A DNA stretch of 64,000 bases from an uncultured Prolixibacteraceae bacterium (GCA_937915865.1 CALGIG010000081.1:24550-88549), one strand, 5' to 3'; positions 1 through 7,451 are shown, numbered from the stretch's first letter. The notes: generated from the letters alone by a model not told the origin. A program made the numbers and translations.

Positions 1-196
1 ATTCAGGTGCCAAAATGGCATGATGTTCAGGCATGAAATAACGTAGCGCATTTTTCAACGCTAATTTTTTCTCTTCAGGAGTCAGTATTTCTTTTCGCCT
101 TGGAGCATGATTTACATTAGGATTGTATGGCTTTGTGTATGGAACAATTCCAGGTATTCCTTCCAATATAGCCAATTTAAAACTATTCGTATCCAT
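1..196 (-). CDS. hutU: Urocanate hydratase, N-terminal part (cut by window edge)
   Basis: Only the first 65 codons lie in the window; the rest runs off the left edge. Reading the minus strand from the ATG at 196 gives a start MDTNSFKLAILEGIPGIVP followed by KPYNPNVNHAPRRK and ALRYFMPEHHAILAPE. This matches my memory of the N-terminus of the long Bacteroidota urocanases (IPxxxPxxKPYDPxxNHAPKRK and LRYFxPxxH). Urocanase (EC 4.2.1.49) adds water to urocanate in cytosolic histidine degradation, using NAD+ as an electrophile. Its catalytic core is outside the window, so activity cannot be judged here. It is divergent from lemA across about 170 bp. Confidence 0.75.
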   Translation of the reverse strand, partial: MDTNSFKLAILEGIPGIVPYTKPYNPNVNHAPRRKEILTPEEKKLALKNALRYFMPEHHAILAPE

Positions 197-367
197 GACT
201 GCTAATTTGTGGTTCGCCTTTTGAAGCTGGTATTACAACGGTAAAATTGCTATATTCCCCGATATTTTAGTGTAAGGTGACAGCAGTTTTGCAACATTTG
301 CGACACTTATTTTTATCATAGATTATTCGAAAATTGTTTAAATTAGAAACCAATTAATAAAAGTAAT

Positions 368-958
368 ATGAAGAAGACGTGGATTATCTTGGCAATTATT
401 GCTGTAATATTATTGCTGGCTTATTCGTCGGTAAAAAATTCGTATAATAGCATGGTGACCATGCAGGAAGGTGTTACTGCTCAATGGTCGCAGGTTGAAA
501 ATGTTTATCAGCGTCGTTCCGATCTGATTCCAAACCTGGTTAATACAGTGAAGGGTTATGCTGATTTTGAAAAAGAAACACTGACACAGGTTATTGAAGC
601 TCGTGCAAAAGCAACATCTGTAAACATTAATCCTGAGAAGCTGGATGAGCAGTCGCTGAAAAACTTTCAGAATGCACAATCCGATTTATCATCAGCGTTG
701 AGCCGTTTAATGGTTGTTGTTGAGAAATATCCTGAATTAAAAGCTAATCAAAACTTCCTTGATTTGCAGGCACAGCTTGAAGGAACTGAGAACCGCATTA
801 CAGTTGAACGCCAGAAGTTCAACCAGTCGGCCCAGGCCTATAATACTTATATCCGCACTTTCCCCAAGAATATTTTTGCAGGAATGTTCGGTTTTGAAAA
901 GAAAGCTTATTTCGAAGCTGAAAAAGGTGCCGAAAAAGCCCCGCAGGTAAAATTTTAA
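368..958 (+). CDS. lemA: LemA family membrane-anchored protein
   Basis: The 196-residue protein has one N-terminal hydrophobic segment (about residues 4-21) and then a long helical domain with the family signature QWSQVENVYQRRSDLIPNLV (about 39-58) and a later RFPKN-like segment (TFPKNIFAGMFGF). LemA proteins are helical-bundle proteins of unknown function, inserted N-out in the inner membrane. Length is typical (about 185-200). The gene starts a LemA-TPM-TPM run that is common in Bacteroidota, so it probably works with the two TPM proteins downstream. A terminator-like hairpin follows directly, so some transcripts may stop before the TPM genes. Confidence 0.93.
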   Translation: MKKTWIILAIIAVILLLAYSSVKNSYNSMVTMQEGVTAQWSQVENVYQRRSDLIPNLVNTVKGYADFEKETLTQVIEARAKATSVNINPEKLDEQSLKNFQNAQSDLSSALSRLMVVVEKYPELKANQNFLDLQAQLEGTENRITVERQKFNQSAQAYNTYIRTFPKNIFAGMFGFEKKAYFEAEKGAEKAPQVKF

Positions 959-968
959 ACTGAATAAG

Positions 969-1006
969 CGACTGGAACTGAAGTTTGGTTTCCAGTCGTT
1001 TTTTTC
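969..1006 (+). terminator. Intrinsic terminator after lemA
   Basis: A perfect 9-bp inverted repeat (CGACTGGAA at 969-977, TTCCAGTCG at 990-998) with a 12-nt loop is followed by seven or more T residues. It lies between lemA and the first TPM gene, so it may only attenuate read-through. Confidence 0.8.
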
Positions 1007-1035
1007 TTTTGTCAAAATCATAAAAAACACAACCA

Positions 1036-1479
1036 ATGTCCGTCGAAAACTTTTTCAGTGAAGCTGAGAAAAAACAAATAACCGATGCAATTGTACAGGC
1101 CGAGTTAAACACTTCAGGTGAAATAAGATTACATGTTGAAGGTCGTTGCAAAATTGATGTACTTGATCGGGCAGCTTATGTTTTCGGTAAGCTGGAAATG
1201 GACCAAACCGCACAACGCAATGGAGTTTTGTTTTATTTGGCTGTTTACGATCGTAAATTCGCAATTCTGGGCGATGCTGGAATAAACAAACTTGTTCCTT
1301 CAAATTTTTGGGACAAGATTAAGGAAATCATGCTGTCTTTTTTTAAGGAAGGGAAGTTCGCCGATGGTTTGTCAAAAGGAATCTTGATGGCCGGAGAGCA
1401 GCTGAAAACCAACTTTCCCTATCAGAGTGACGATATAAATGAATTATCAGACGAAATTTCTTTCGAAAAAAACCTGTAA
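1036..1479 (+). CDS. TPM domain protein, cytosolic form
   Basis: A 147-residue TPM-domain protein (TLP18.3/Psb32/MOLO-1 family) without a signal peptide. Features seen are the N-terminal FFSEAEKKQITDAIVQAE helix, SGEIRLHVE strand, GVLFYLAVYDRKFAILGD core and the LSKGILMAGEQL helix. In plants and nematodes TPM domains occur in a thylakoid repair factor and an acetylcholine-receptor modulator; the bacterial role is not established. It lies 3 bp upstream of the second TPM gene and very probably shares its transcript. No membrane segment is visible, so this copy may act on the cytosolic side. Confidence 0.85.
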   Translation: MSVENFFSEAEKKQITDAIVQAELNTSGEIRLHVEGRCKIDVLDRAAYVFGKLEMDQTAQRNGVLFYLAVYDRKFAILGDAGINKLVPSNFWDKIKEIMLSFFKEGKFADGLSKGILMAGEQLKTNFPYQSDDINELSDEISFEKNL

Positions 1480-1481
1480 TT

Positions 1482-2294
1482 ATGAAGCATCTATTTTTAT
1501 TACTTTTTTTTGCAATTTTCTCTTTTTCAGTTTTTTCGCAAGATATTCCTGAACGGCCCAATCCACCAAAGCTTGTGAATGATATGGCCAATGTGTTATC
1601 AGATGACGAAGAACAACAACTCGAAGCTGTTGTCGACGAATTCAATAACCAAACTTCAACACAGATTTGTATAGTTACCCTTCCATCGTTAAACGGTTAT
1701 GAAATTTCTGATTTATCATTTAAGATTGGCGAAAAATGGGGTGTTGGCCAAAAAGGGAAAAACAACGGTATTCTGGTTCTTTTCAAGCCGAAAACTGCAA
1801 ACGAAAAAGGAGGGATTTTCATTGCTGTTGGCTATGGATTGGAATCTGTCATTCCTGATGCTATTGCCAATCGATTGGTGGTAAACAATGCCATGATTCC
1901 TCATTTTCGCGAAAATGATGTTTACGGCGGTTTGCTCGAAGGCACAAAAGTGTTGATGGGCTTGGCGTCCAAAGAGTTTACTGCTGAAGATTACCAGAAA
2001 AAAGTAGGTGGAAAGAAAGATGACAGCGGAGGTGGCTTTGGTTTTATCATCGTCATAATCATTGTTGCCATTATCATGTCTATTTTCCGTGGTGGCCGTG
2101 GCGGACACTATAATTCAGGCGGAAGTTTGCCATTCTGGCTCGCGATGGGACTGCTAAATTCGGGCAGAGGCCGTGGCTCGTGGGGCGGATTCTCCGGCGG
2201 CGGAGGTGGCTTCGGAGGAGGTGGTAGTGGCGGCGGCTTTGGCGGTTTCGGCGGCGGAAGCTTTGGTGGCGGCGGCGCTGGCGGAAGCTGGTAA
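1482..2294 (+). CDS. TPM domain protein, exported, with Gly-rich tail
   Basis: A 270-residue protein with a signal peptide (about residues 1-19, ending FSFSVFSQ), a TPM domain (about 30-165; PPKLVNDMANVLSDDEEQQLE, TLPSLNGYEISD, NNGILVLF, AVGYGLESVIPDAIANRLV), one transmembrane helix (FGFIIVIIIVAIIMSIF, about 186-202) and a tail almost entirely of Gly with Ser and Phe (about 228-270). This is the classic YgcG-like arrangement: periplasmic TPM domain, membrane anchor, glycine-rich end. The previous gene ends 2 bp upstream. Function is unknown; partnership with LemA is inferred from gene order. Confidence 0.9.
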   Translation: MKHLFLLLFFAIFSFSVFSQDIPERPNPPKLVNDMANVLSDDEEQQLEAVVDEFNNQTSTQICIVTLPSLNGYEISDLSFKIGEKWGVGQKGKNNGILVLFKPKTANEKGGIFIAVGYGLESVIPDAIANRLVVNNAMIPHFRENDVYGGLLEGTKVLMGLASKEFTAEDYQKKVGGKKDDSGGGFGFIIVIIIVAIIMSIFRGGRGGHYNSGGSLPFWLAMGLLNSGRGRGSWGGFSGGGGGFGGGGSGGGFGGFGGGSFGGGGAGGSW

Positions 2295-2319
2295 AAATGA
2301 AGATATTTTAGCTGGAAAG

Positions 2320-2354
2320 AATCCGATAGGTGGAATGACCTGTCGGATTTTTTA
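2320..2354 (+). terminator. Terminator after the LemA-TPM operon
   Basis: An 11-bp inverted repeat with one mismatch (AATCCGATAGG at 2320-2330, CCTGTCGGATT at 2339-2349) runs into a T-rich tract. It lies between the convergent TPM and alpha-toroid genes; the last bases overlap the 3' end of the toroid gene. Confidence 0.75.
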
Positions 2355-3245
2355 TTGGTCTGAAGAATCCGAATAGGTTAGGGTTCCTAGCGCCAGCAGT
2401 CCGTAAAAAGTGTATTCCAAATCGGTGGTTTGGTCGCCATCGCCTGAAAGAAAGGCACCATTGACAAAGTTTTGCTGAATAAAACCGAGGCAGCCAGGTG
2501 CCAATAACCTTAAATCGCAACCGGCATTTTTTAGCGAGAACAAAGCTACCGCTGTTGATAACATATCGGCTTGTTCTAAATGCTGAAAAGCCCGGAATCC
2601 GCCTGATTTGGAAGCGAAAGGCATCAAAAGTTGCTGTTCTTCCGAACCATCTTTGCCTGAAATTTTCAATAGAAATACTTTGGCTGCAATTTCGGAACAA
2701 GGAGAATTTTCGTTTACCTCAATGCGCGACAGCATTTTCCCTGAAAACCGTTGCAGCAAGCCTCGAAATGGTAAAACAGCATCCAGAGTCAGGAACAGCA
2801 CAAAACTTCGGTACGAAAGGTTGATAGAATATCGTTCTTTCCAAAACGAATGGCTCAACTTTAGTAAGGTTTTAATCCTTAATATCCAACTAATCTTCAA
2901 TTCCTTCTGTAATAAACCTAGGCAGCATTGCTCAATAAAACCGTGTTGTTTTGAGCTAGATTGGCGGGTAATAAATTGCCGAAGGCGAAGCATTTCACTA
3001 GAGCCATCCGACAAGTCCCCCTTCGGGGGATTTAGGGGGCTTCCCTTCATCAATAGCAGTCCAAACAAAGAATAATACAAATCCGACCTTCCGCTGCGAT
3101 CGTTAAAACCGCCATCCATATTTTGTTGACTTTTCAGGAATTGAAAAACTTCCTGTTGTCCTTGTTCGTTGAGCATATCCAACGCATTTCGCAGTAGCGA
3201 AACCATTTGGCGATAGAACGGAATATTTGGTTGTGACTGATTCAT
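2352..3245 (-). CDS. Alpha-toroid protein, prenyltransferase/squalene cyclase repeat-like
   Basis: A 297-residue protein with short QW-like repeats typical of the alpha-alpha toroid of protein prenyltransferase beta subunits and class II terpene cyclases: QQNMDGGFNDRSGRSDLYYS (about 41-60), SGGFRAFQHLEQADMLSTAV and DLEYTFYGLLALG. It is about half the length of a full terpene cyclase, has no DxDD motif, and I do not see a convincing Zn-binding set, so it may bind or present an isoprenoid rather than cyclise it. The ATG at 3245 lies 6 bp after the DUF116-prenyl synthase stop, so the genes are probably coupled. An in-frame GC-rich repeat at 3013-3042 encodes SPLNPPKGDLSD. Confidence 0.65.
   Translation of the reverse strand: MNQSQPNIPFYRQMVSLLRNALDMLNEQGQQEVFQFLKSQQNMDGGFNDRSGRSDLYYSLFGLLLMKGSPLNPPKGDLSDGSSEMLRLRQFITRQSSSKQHGFIEQCCLGLLQKELKISWILRIKTLLKLSHSFWKERYSINLSYRSFVLFLTLDAVLPFRGLLQRFSGKMLSRIEVNENSPCSEIAAKVFLLKISGKDGSEEQQLLMPFASKSGGFRAFQHLEQADMLSTAVALFSLKNAGCDLRLLAPGCLGFIQQNFVNGAFLSGDGDQTTDLEYTFYGLLALGTLTYSDSSDQ
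3013..3042. repeat. REP-like palindrome inside a coding sequence
   Basis: A C5/G5-rich palindromic unit (core TCCCCCTTCGGGGGA at 3016-3030, followed by a third G5 block) in otherwise moderate-GC coding DNA. Units of the form AAGCCCCCTAAATCCCCC are typically dispersed extragenic repeats in Bacteroidota, but here the unit is read in frame within the toroid gene. Confidence 0.65.
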
Positions 3246-3251
3246 TGCAAA

Positions 3252-4823
3252 TCAGAAGATCTTTCCAAGAACCGTGTAAAGGCTTAGTTTCAGGCGCAAA
3301 TTGGCTAACTGATCAAGCTGATTGTAAGCTTTTGCAGTGTATTCCGATAGAAGCTCTTCCGTCTTTTTTACAATCTGGTGGGTTTCCATCCACTCAGTAA
3401 CCTGTTGCTTGTCGTTTCGGATATAAGCTGCCTGAATATCTTCAATTGTCAAATTTGTTGCATTTTCAGCAAGCATGGATAGCATTAGCGGATAATCGGC
3501 TACTTGAGTATTTTCGTTCGATTCTCGGTACTCGTCCAGATCGTCTTTAATCTGGTAAGCCACTCCGAAGTAAGCTGAGAATTTTTTCAGTATTTGCAAA
3601 TCATTTTTCGTGGCGTTGCCAGCTGTGGCACCTAACATAAGTGCCACCCAAATGGCCGATCCAGTTTTTTGCTCAAAGATTTCTAACTGATCATTAAGTG
3701 ATAAAACGGTATTCTTCGAATTGGCCAGCAAATCTGCTCCCTGTCCAACCGACAAAGCTACATGTCCCTGCGCCACCAGTTGGTAGCAGGCTGCCATAGT
3801 TTTAGGTTCGAGCGGAAGTTTTCCGAGTAATTCGTAGCCTTTACCCAACAAGAAGTCGCCGGCATTTATAGCTACTGGAATGCCATGCTGTTTATGGATA
3901 GTCTCGGTATTGTATCTGAAATCGTCGTTGTCCTCTATATCATCGTGAATAAGCGATGCTTTATGGAAACACTCGACCACTACTGAAAGTTGTAACAGTA
4001 AGGATTCAGAAACTTCAATAGCATAAGCTGAATAAGCCAGAGCAGTAAGTAAAGGGCGAATGCGTTGTCCGCCGGTGAGCATCGATTCAATAGTCAATTG
4101 AGTCGTTAAATTATTCACTGGACCAAGAAGTTGAGTCAGTGTTTTTTCATTAAAAAAACCATTCACTTTTTCTTTCAGCCCGGAAACAGAAATTGGTTTT
4201 AAGGCTTCATTTTCCTGAAAATTGATTAGTTCATCGTCGAGCCAGCGGTTATCCACATCGGTTTCGGTACAACCTTCGAAAAGTAAAGGAATGCCAATAA
4301 CTGGTACCGCAGATCGGGCAACTGTTTCGAACGACTTTTGCAGTACCGACATACAGGTAACGCCAATGACAGCATCAACCGTCCCGCTTTGCACCAGGCT
4401 TATGGCTACTGTGGTTCCCTCGGCCACTAGCGAGGCATATCCCAGAGCCTCGGCTTTTTGCAAAATAGAATAAATCTGGCAGCTTTGGCACCCGGCACAA
4501 ATCAGCCCAAGTTCGTCTATTTCAGCATGACAGGCACTATTGTTTTTTAGGCATTGTGGTAATAATAGTAAGCGGCGATTATAAGGTGTGGCTGCCACCA
4601 CCGAGCGCCAGATTTCGTTCCCGCTAACCACCATTGCAAATTCACGAAAAACCAGATCAGTTCCCGTGAGCTCAATAATTTCATTGGCCATTTGCTGGAT
4701 AAATTCGAAACTGGCAGGAGGTAAAATTCTCCTTTTGGCAACCAACTCACGGGCAGCCATTCTTAACCGGTTTCTCACTAACGCCTTTCCCGGAACCTGC
4801 AATATGTTTTCTTTAACCTTCAA
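3252..4823 (-). CDS. DUF116 - polyprenyl diphosphate synthase fusion
   Basis: A 523-residue two-domain protein. The first 200 residues match DUF116: LLLPQCLKNNSAC with further Cys at about 109, 112, 115, 157 and 185, suggesting a metal or Fe-S site. The second half is an all-alpha trans-isoprenyl diphosphate synthase: GGQRIRP (251-257), first Asp-rich motif DDIED (294-298) and second motif DDLDE (427-431), with both Mg2+-binding motifs intact. It should condense allylic diphosphates with isopentenyl diphosphate; product length cannot be read reliably. The start is uncertain: TTG at 4823 as given, or ATG at 4760 (residue 22). It follows the radical SAM gene by 77 bp. The fusion implies that the DUF116 function is linked to prenyl chain production. 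Confidence 0.85.
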   Translation of the reverse strand: MKVKENILQVPGKALVRNRLRMAARELVAKRRILPPASFEFIQQMANEIIELTGTDLVFREFAMVVSGNEIWRSVVAATPYNRRLLLLPQCLKNNSACHAEIDELGLICAGCQSCQIYSILQKAEALGYASLVAEGTTVAISLVQSGTVDAVIGVTCMSVLQKSFETVARSAVPVIGIPLLFEGCTETDVDNRWLDDELINFQENEALKPISVSGLKEKVNGFFNEKTLTQLLGPVNNLTTQLTIESMLTGGQRIRPLLTALAYSAYAIEVSESLLLQLSVVVECFHKASLIHDDIEDNDDFRYNTETIHKQHGIPVAINAGDFLLGKGYELLGKLPLEPKTMAACYQLVAQGHVALSVGQGADLLANSKNTVLSLNDQLEIFEQKTGSAIWVALMLGATAGNATKNDLQILKKFSAYFGVAYQIKDDLDEYRESNENTQVADYPLMLSMLAENATNLTIEDIQAAYIRNDKQQVTEWMETHQIVKKTEELLSEYTAKAYNQLDQLANLRLKLSLYTVLGKIF

Positions 4824-4900
4824 ATATTTACAATTTAATTATTTACAATTTACCATTGCCCTTTTCAAAATCGTCAATAGTAAAATCGTCCAATTGTCAA

Positions 4901-6082
4901 TCACCCATAGGCTCCCAGCCCAAAGAATGCCCGTTTCTTGGCAAAACGGTAAATCCGGCTTTTTTCTGGAATCACTTCGCAAGAACCATGACTAAAAGTT
5001 TCAGGTGCCTGTCTCAATTGTTCGATTTCGTTTGCTCTGCCTGATGTATTTTTGGCCCTGTGTTTTTCTACAAAACCAGCCAGCCAGCGCGGATCTTCCA
5101 TCACAACGCAGCCTTTGGTCTTTTGTTGAATGCTGTTTCTGAAATCACTCAAAAAGGTCGATTCGGCATACAAACGATTTAGCGACTTTTCGTCGATATT
5201 ATCAGCAGCAAACTGTATGATTGGGCACGGTTCCACATAACCCGAAGCATTGATGTGATGACTTAGTCCTTCGGCTGCCGGGCACATTCCAACTCCATCT
5301 GCACTCCAGTAGGTATCGATGATCGCGATGCTATATTTCAAACGGGCGTCGACAATATGTTGCCGAAGCTTACGTACTTCATCGGGGCTCAAAGCTAGCT
5401 CATAATTCGGGTTTGGCCCCACGGGACGATAAATGTAATACCACAAATACGCCACACCTTTGTCAATCAGGTTGTTTATAAATTTAGGCGACATCGACAT
5501 TTCAAGATTCGATTTGCAAACACTGATAGCTACGCCGGTAATCAACCCAGCTTTGGTAGCATTTTCGATGGCTTGCGATGCCGATTGATAAACGTTTTTC
5601 CCACCACGGCGAATGTCGGCTACCTGTTCATCGCCTTCAAAACTGATTAACGGCGTAACATTGGCGCACTGGCGCAAGGTTTCGGCCATGATCGGTGTGA
5701 GTAATGTTCCGTTGGTAAACAATTGAAAATAACAGTCAGAATGTTTTTTGAAAATCTCCGGTAACGGCTTGTACAGCAAAGGTTCGCCGCCCAAAATTCC
5801 AAAAAAATAGGAACCGGCTTGCTTCGTTTCGGTAATAATCCGGTTGAGTTGTTCGGGTTGCATTCTGTTGTTTTTTTCTTTTCCCATCACCCAGCAACCC
5901 TGACAATTCAGGTTGCAGTCGTCGGTTATTGAAATAAAGTTGAAAGCAGGGAAAAAAGCACCTTTCTTTTGCCGTTTCTGAAACCGGGCAAACGACATTG
6001 AACCTTTTATACCCATGTTAACCATGAACTTGTAAAGGCATCGTTTGTCGCTTCTGAATAATATATTTTTTAGTAATCCCAT
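4901..6082 (-). CDS. Radical SAM protein with C-terminal Cys-rich region
   Basis: A 393-residue radical SAM enzyme. The CxxxCxxC cluster motif CNLNCQGC is at about residues 56-63, followed by the GGEPLL segment typical of the SAM-binding TIM barrel. A later MCPAAEGLSHHINASGYVEP segment followed by CPI resembles an auxiliary SPASM/twitch-like site. No substrate can be named; no close match to HpnH or to known quinone or tetrapyrrole enzymes was recognised. I chose ATG 6082 (preceded by AAAAGGA) over TTG 6103, which lies inside a palindromic repeat. It is second in the operon, after the ferredoxin-like gene that could supply electrons. Confidence 0.85.
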   Translation of the reverse strand: MGLLKNILFRSDKRCLYKFMVNMGIKGSMSFARFQKRQKKGAFFPAFNFISITDDCNLNCQGCWVMGKEKNNRMQPEQLNRIITETKQAGSYFFGILGGEPLLYKPLPEIFKKHSDCYFQLFTNGTLLTPIMAETLRQCANVTPLISFEGDEQVADIRRGGKNVYQSASQAIENATKAGLITGVAISVCKSNLEMSMSPKFINNLIDKGVAYLWYYIYRPVGPNPNYELALSPDEVRKLRQHIVDARLKYSIAIIDTYWSADGVGMCPAAEGLSHHINASGYVEPCPIIQFAADNIDEKSLNRLYAESTFLSDFRNSIQQKTKGCVVMEDPRWLAGFVEKHRAKNTSGRANEIEQLRQAPETFSHGSCEVIPEKSRIYRFAKKRAFFGLGAYG

Positions 6083-6093
6083 ATTCCTTTTCG

Positions 6094-6126
6094 AAACCTT
6101 CAAGGTTTTAAAAACCTTGAAGGTTT
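6094..6126. repeat. 33-bp near-perfect palindrome
   Basis: AAACCTTCAAGGTTTT (6094-6109) faces AAAACCTTGAAGGTTT (6111-6126) with almost no loop; each arm is itself partly palindromic. It spans the junction between the ferredoxin stop codon (6125-6127) and the radical SAM leader. I remember similar AACCTTGAAGGTT units as dispersed repeats in Bacteroidota. It would form a strong hairpin in the operon mRNA. Confidence 0.7.
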
Positions 6127-6886
6127 AATTATTCGTCTTTTTTATTTCCTCCAGCGCTTTGCGTCGCTCTGCTTCGGCTTGTTCTATCAGTCCAGCCTTA
6201 AAAATATTCCGGCGCATGGCCGAGCGCTGGTTCAGGGTCGAAATCATATTAATGTCAGCAACTAGTCCTTTCGGTTTCATTTCAGTTCCGGGTTCGGCCC
6301 CGGCCAAAACGCTGTTTTCTTTCAGTCGTGGAAAAATAATGGCCGAGGTCGGACAATTACGTCCGCATGCCGGGCAATTATTTTTGCAAGCTAGTGGCTT
6401 TGCTACTTTCAGTTTTTTGTTGTCAAACGTATAAACTCCGAACAGGCAGAATTTAAAGCATTTACCACAATCGATGCACAATGGTTGATCAATTACCGGA
6501 TACCAGGCTGGTACTTCCAATCTGCTTTCTACTTGCTCTTCATTTGCTTTCCCTTCCTGAATAAAAAAGTCAGTCAGTAATTTTTGCTTAATCTGTTCTG
6601 CCGAAAGCTCCTTGAAATTCAGTACTTCCAATCCTGAAAGTTTTAGATCATTCTGCGCCAACATACTTTTGATGGCGCGCGGATAGCAGGCAACCATAAT
6701 TTTCCGGCTGTATTTCTGGTCAATCTCTTGTAAGAAATCTTTCCGGTTCAACACAATTCCACAGAAATCGTGCAGTTGAAACAAATCAGCATCAAGTGAC
6801 TTAACCACTGCCTGAATTTGTTCTGATTTCTCGGCAGAAATTACATTTCCGCCGCAATTACAAAATAAAATGCAGGTTTTTCTCAT
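6125..6886 (-). CDS. Two-cluster 4Fe-4S ferredoxin protein with HdrA-like N-terminus
   Basis: A 253-residue protein. The N-terminus has FCNCGGNV (C5, C9, C11) and further Cys at 42 and 67, reminiscent of the small N-terminal domain of heterodisulfide reductase A-type proteins. Residues 137-147 (CIDCGKCFKFC) are a classical 4Fe-4S motif and 167-178 (CKNNCPACGRNCP) form a second, slightly irregular CxxxCxxCxxxC set. The tail is charged and helical. The likely role is cytosolic electron transfer, plausibly to the radical SAM protein encoded next. It is the first gene of the minus-strand operon running to 2352. The partner and redox chemistry are inferred from context only. Confidence 0.8.
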   Translation of the reverse strand: MRKTCILFCNCGGNVISAEKSEQIQAVVKSLDADLFQLHDFCGIVLNRKDFLQEIDQKYSRKIMVACYPRAIKSMLAQNDLKLSGLEVLNFKELSAEQIKQKLLTDFFIQEGKANEEQVESRLEVPAWYPVIDQPLCIDCGKCFKFCLFGVYTFDNKKLKVAKPLACKNNCPACGRNCPTSAIIFPRLKENSVLAGAEPGTEMKPKGLVADINMISTLNQRSAMRRNIFKAGLIEQAEAERRKALEEIKKTNN

Positions 6887-7074
6887 GGCTGTTCTGATTT
6901 TCAGGTTAAATAAACCAAATTTAATAACTTCTGAAAAGCGGATTGACCGATAAATTGTTTTCCGTTAACAAACATTTGGAAAAGTTCAATGAAACCCATT
7001 ATGCAATTCACGTTTTAAAAGTTATGTAAAATGAGTAATGAAGTCGTACATTTTTTGTTACACAACTATTTGAT

Positions 7075-7108
7075 TTTGCTTGATTATTAACTCAATTGTC
7101 TATTTTTG
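7075..7108 (+). promoter_or_regulatory. Promoter for the TfoX-like gene
   Basis: TATTTTTG (7101-7108) matches the Bacteroidota -7 element TAnnTTTG, with TTTG at 7075-7078 as the -33 element 22 bp upstream. The start codon at 7134 lies about 25 bp downstream. Confidence 0.5.
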
Positions 7109-7133
7109 CAATGAAAGACAACGATCTGAACAG

Positions 7134-7451
7134 ATGAACCTTGAATCCGAATTAACATCACTGCCCAACATTGGCAAAGTAGTTGCCGAAAAGCTGAAAG
7201 AAGTTGGGATCAATACACCCGATGAACTGCGCAAAGTTGGCGCCGAACAGGCTTTTATACGTCTTCAGACCATTGACGAGGGCGCCTGTTTGTGTATGTT
7301 GCAGGGTTTGGAAGGTGCCGTGCAAGGTATACGCTGGCACAACTTGTCCAAAGAGCGGAAAGAAGAATTGAAGCAGTTTTTCAGGATGAAAAGAAGCCCC
7401 ATTCTAACCCTCCCCCAAGGGGAGGAAACAACACAACGTACAGATTTATAG
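7134..7451 (+). CDS. TfoX C-terminal-domain (helix-hairpin-helix) protein
   Basis: A 105-residue protein with the TfoX C-terminal domain: SLPNIGKVVAEKLKEVGI (helix-hairpin-helix), TPDELRKVGAEQAF, DEGACLCMLQGLEGAVQGIR and WHNLSKERKEELKQFF. The family is linked to competence regulation in Gammaproteobacteria; stand-alone C-terminal-domain proteins in Bacteroidota are uncharacterised. ATG 7134 is chosen because an upstream TTG at 7080 would lie inside the promoter. Domain homology ends near residue 85; the last 18 or so residues (ILTLPQGEETTQRTDL region) are encoded by a GC-rich mobile repeat, so the native C-terminus seems to have been replaced. Confidence 0.8.
   Translation: MNLESELTSLPNIGKVVAEKLKEVGINTPDELRKVGAEQAFIRLQTIDEGACLCMLQGLEGAVQGIRWHNLSKERKEELKQFFRMKRSPILTLPQGEETTQRTDL

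Noticed and set aside
2173..2376. Ala-rich frame overlapping the end of the second TPM gene
   Set aside because: It is the shifted reading of the Gly-rich tail codons and has no independent support.
4901..6082. Radical SAM gene as HpnH (hopanoid adenosylation)
   Set aside because: The cluster motif context (CNLNCQGCWVMGK) and the Cys-rich C-terminal part differ from HpnH, and no other hopanoid genes adjoin it.
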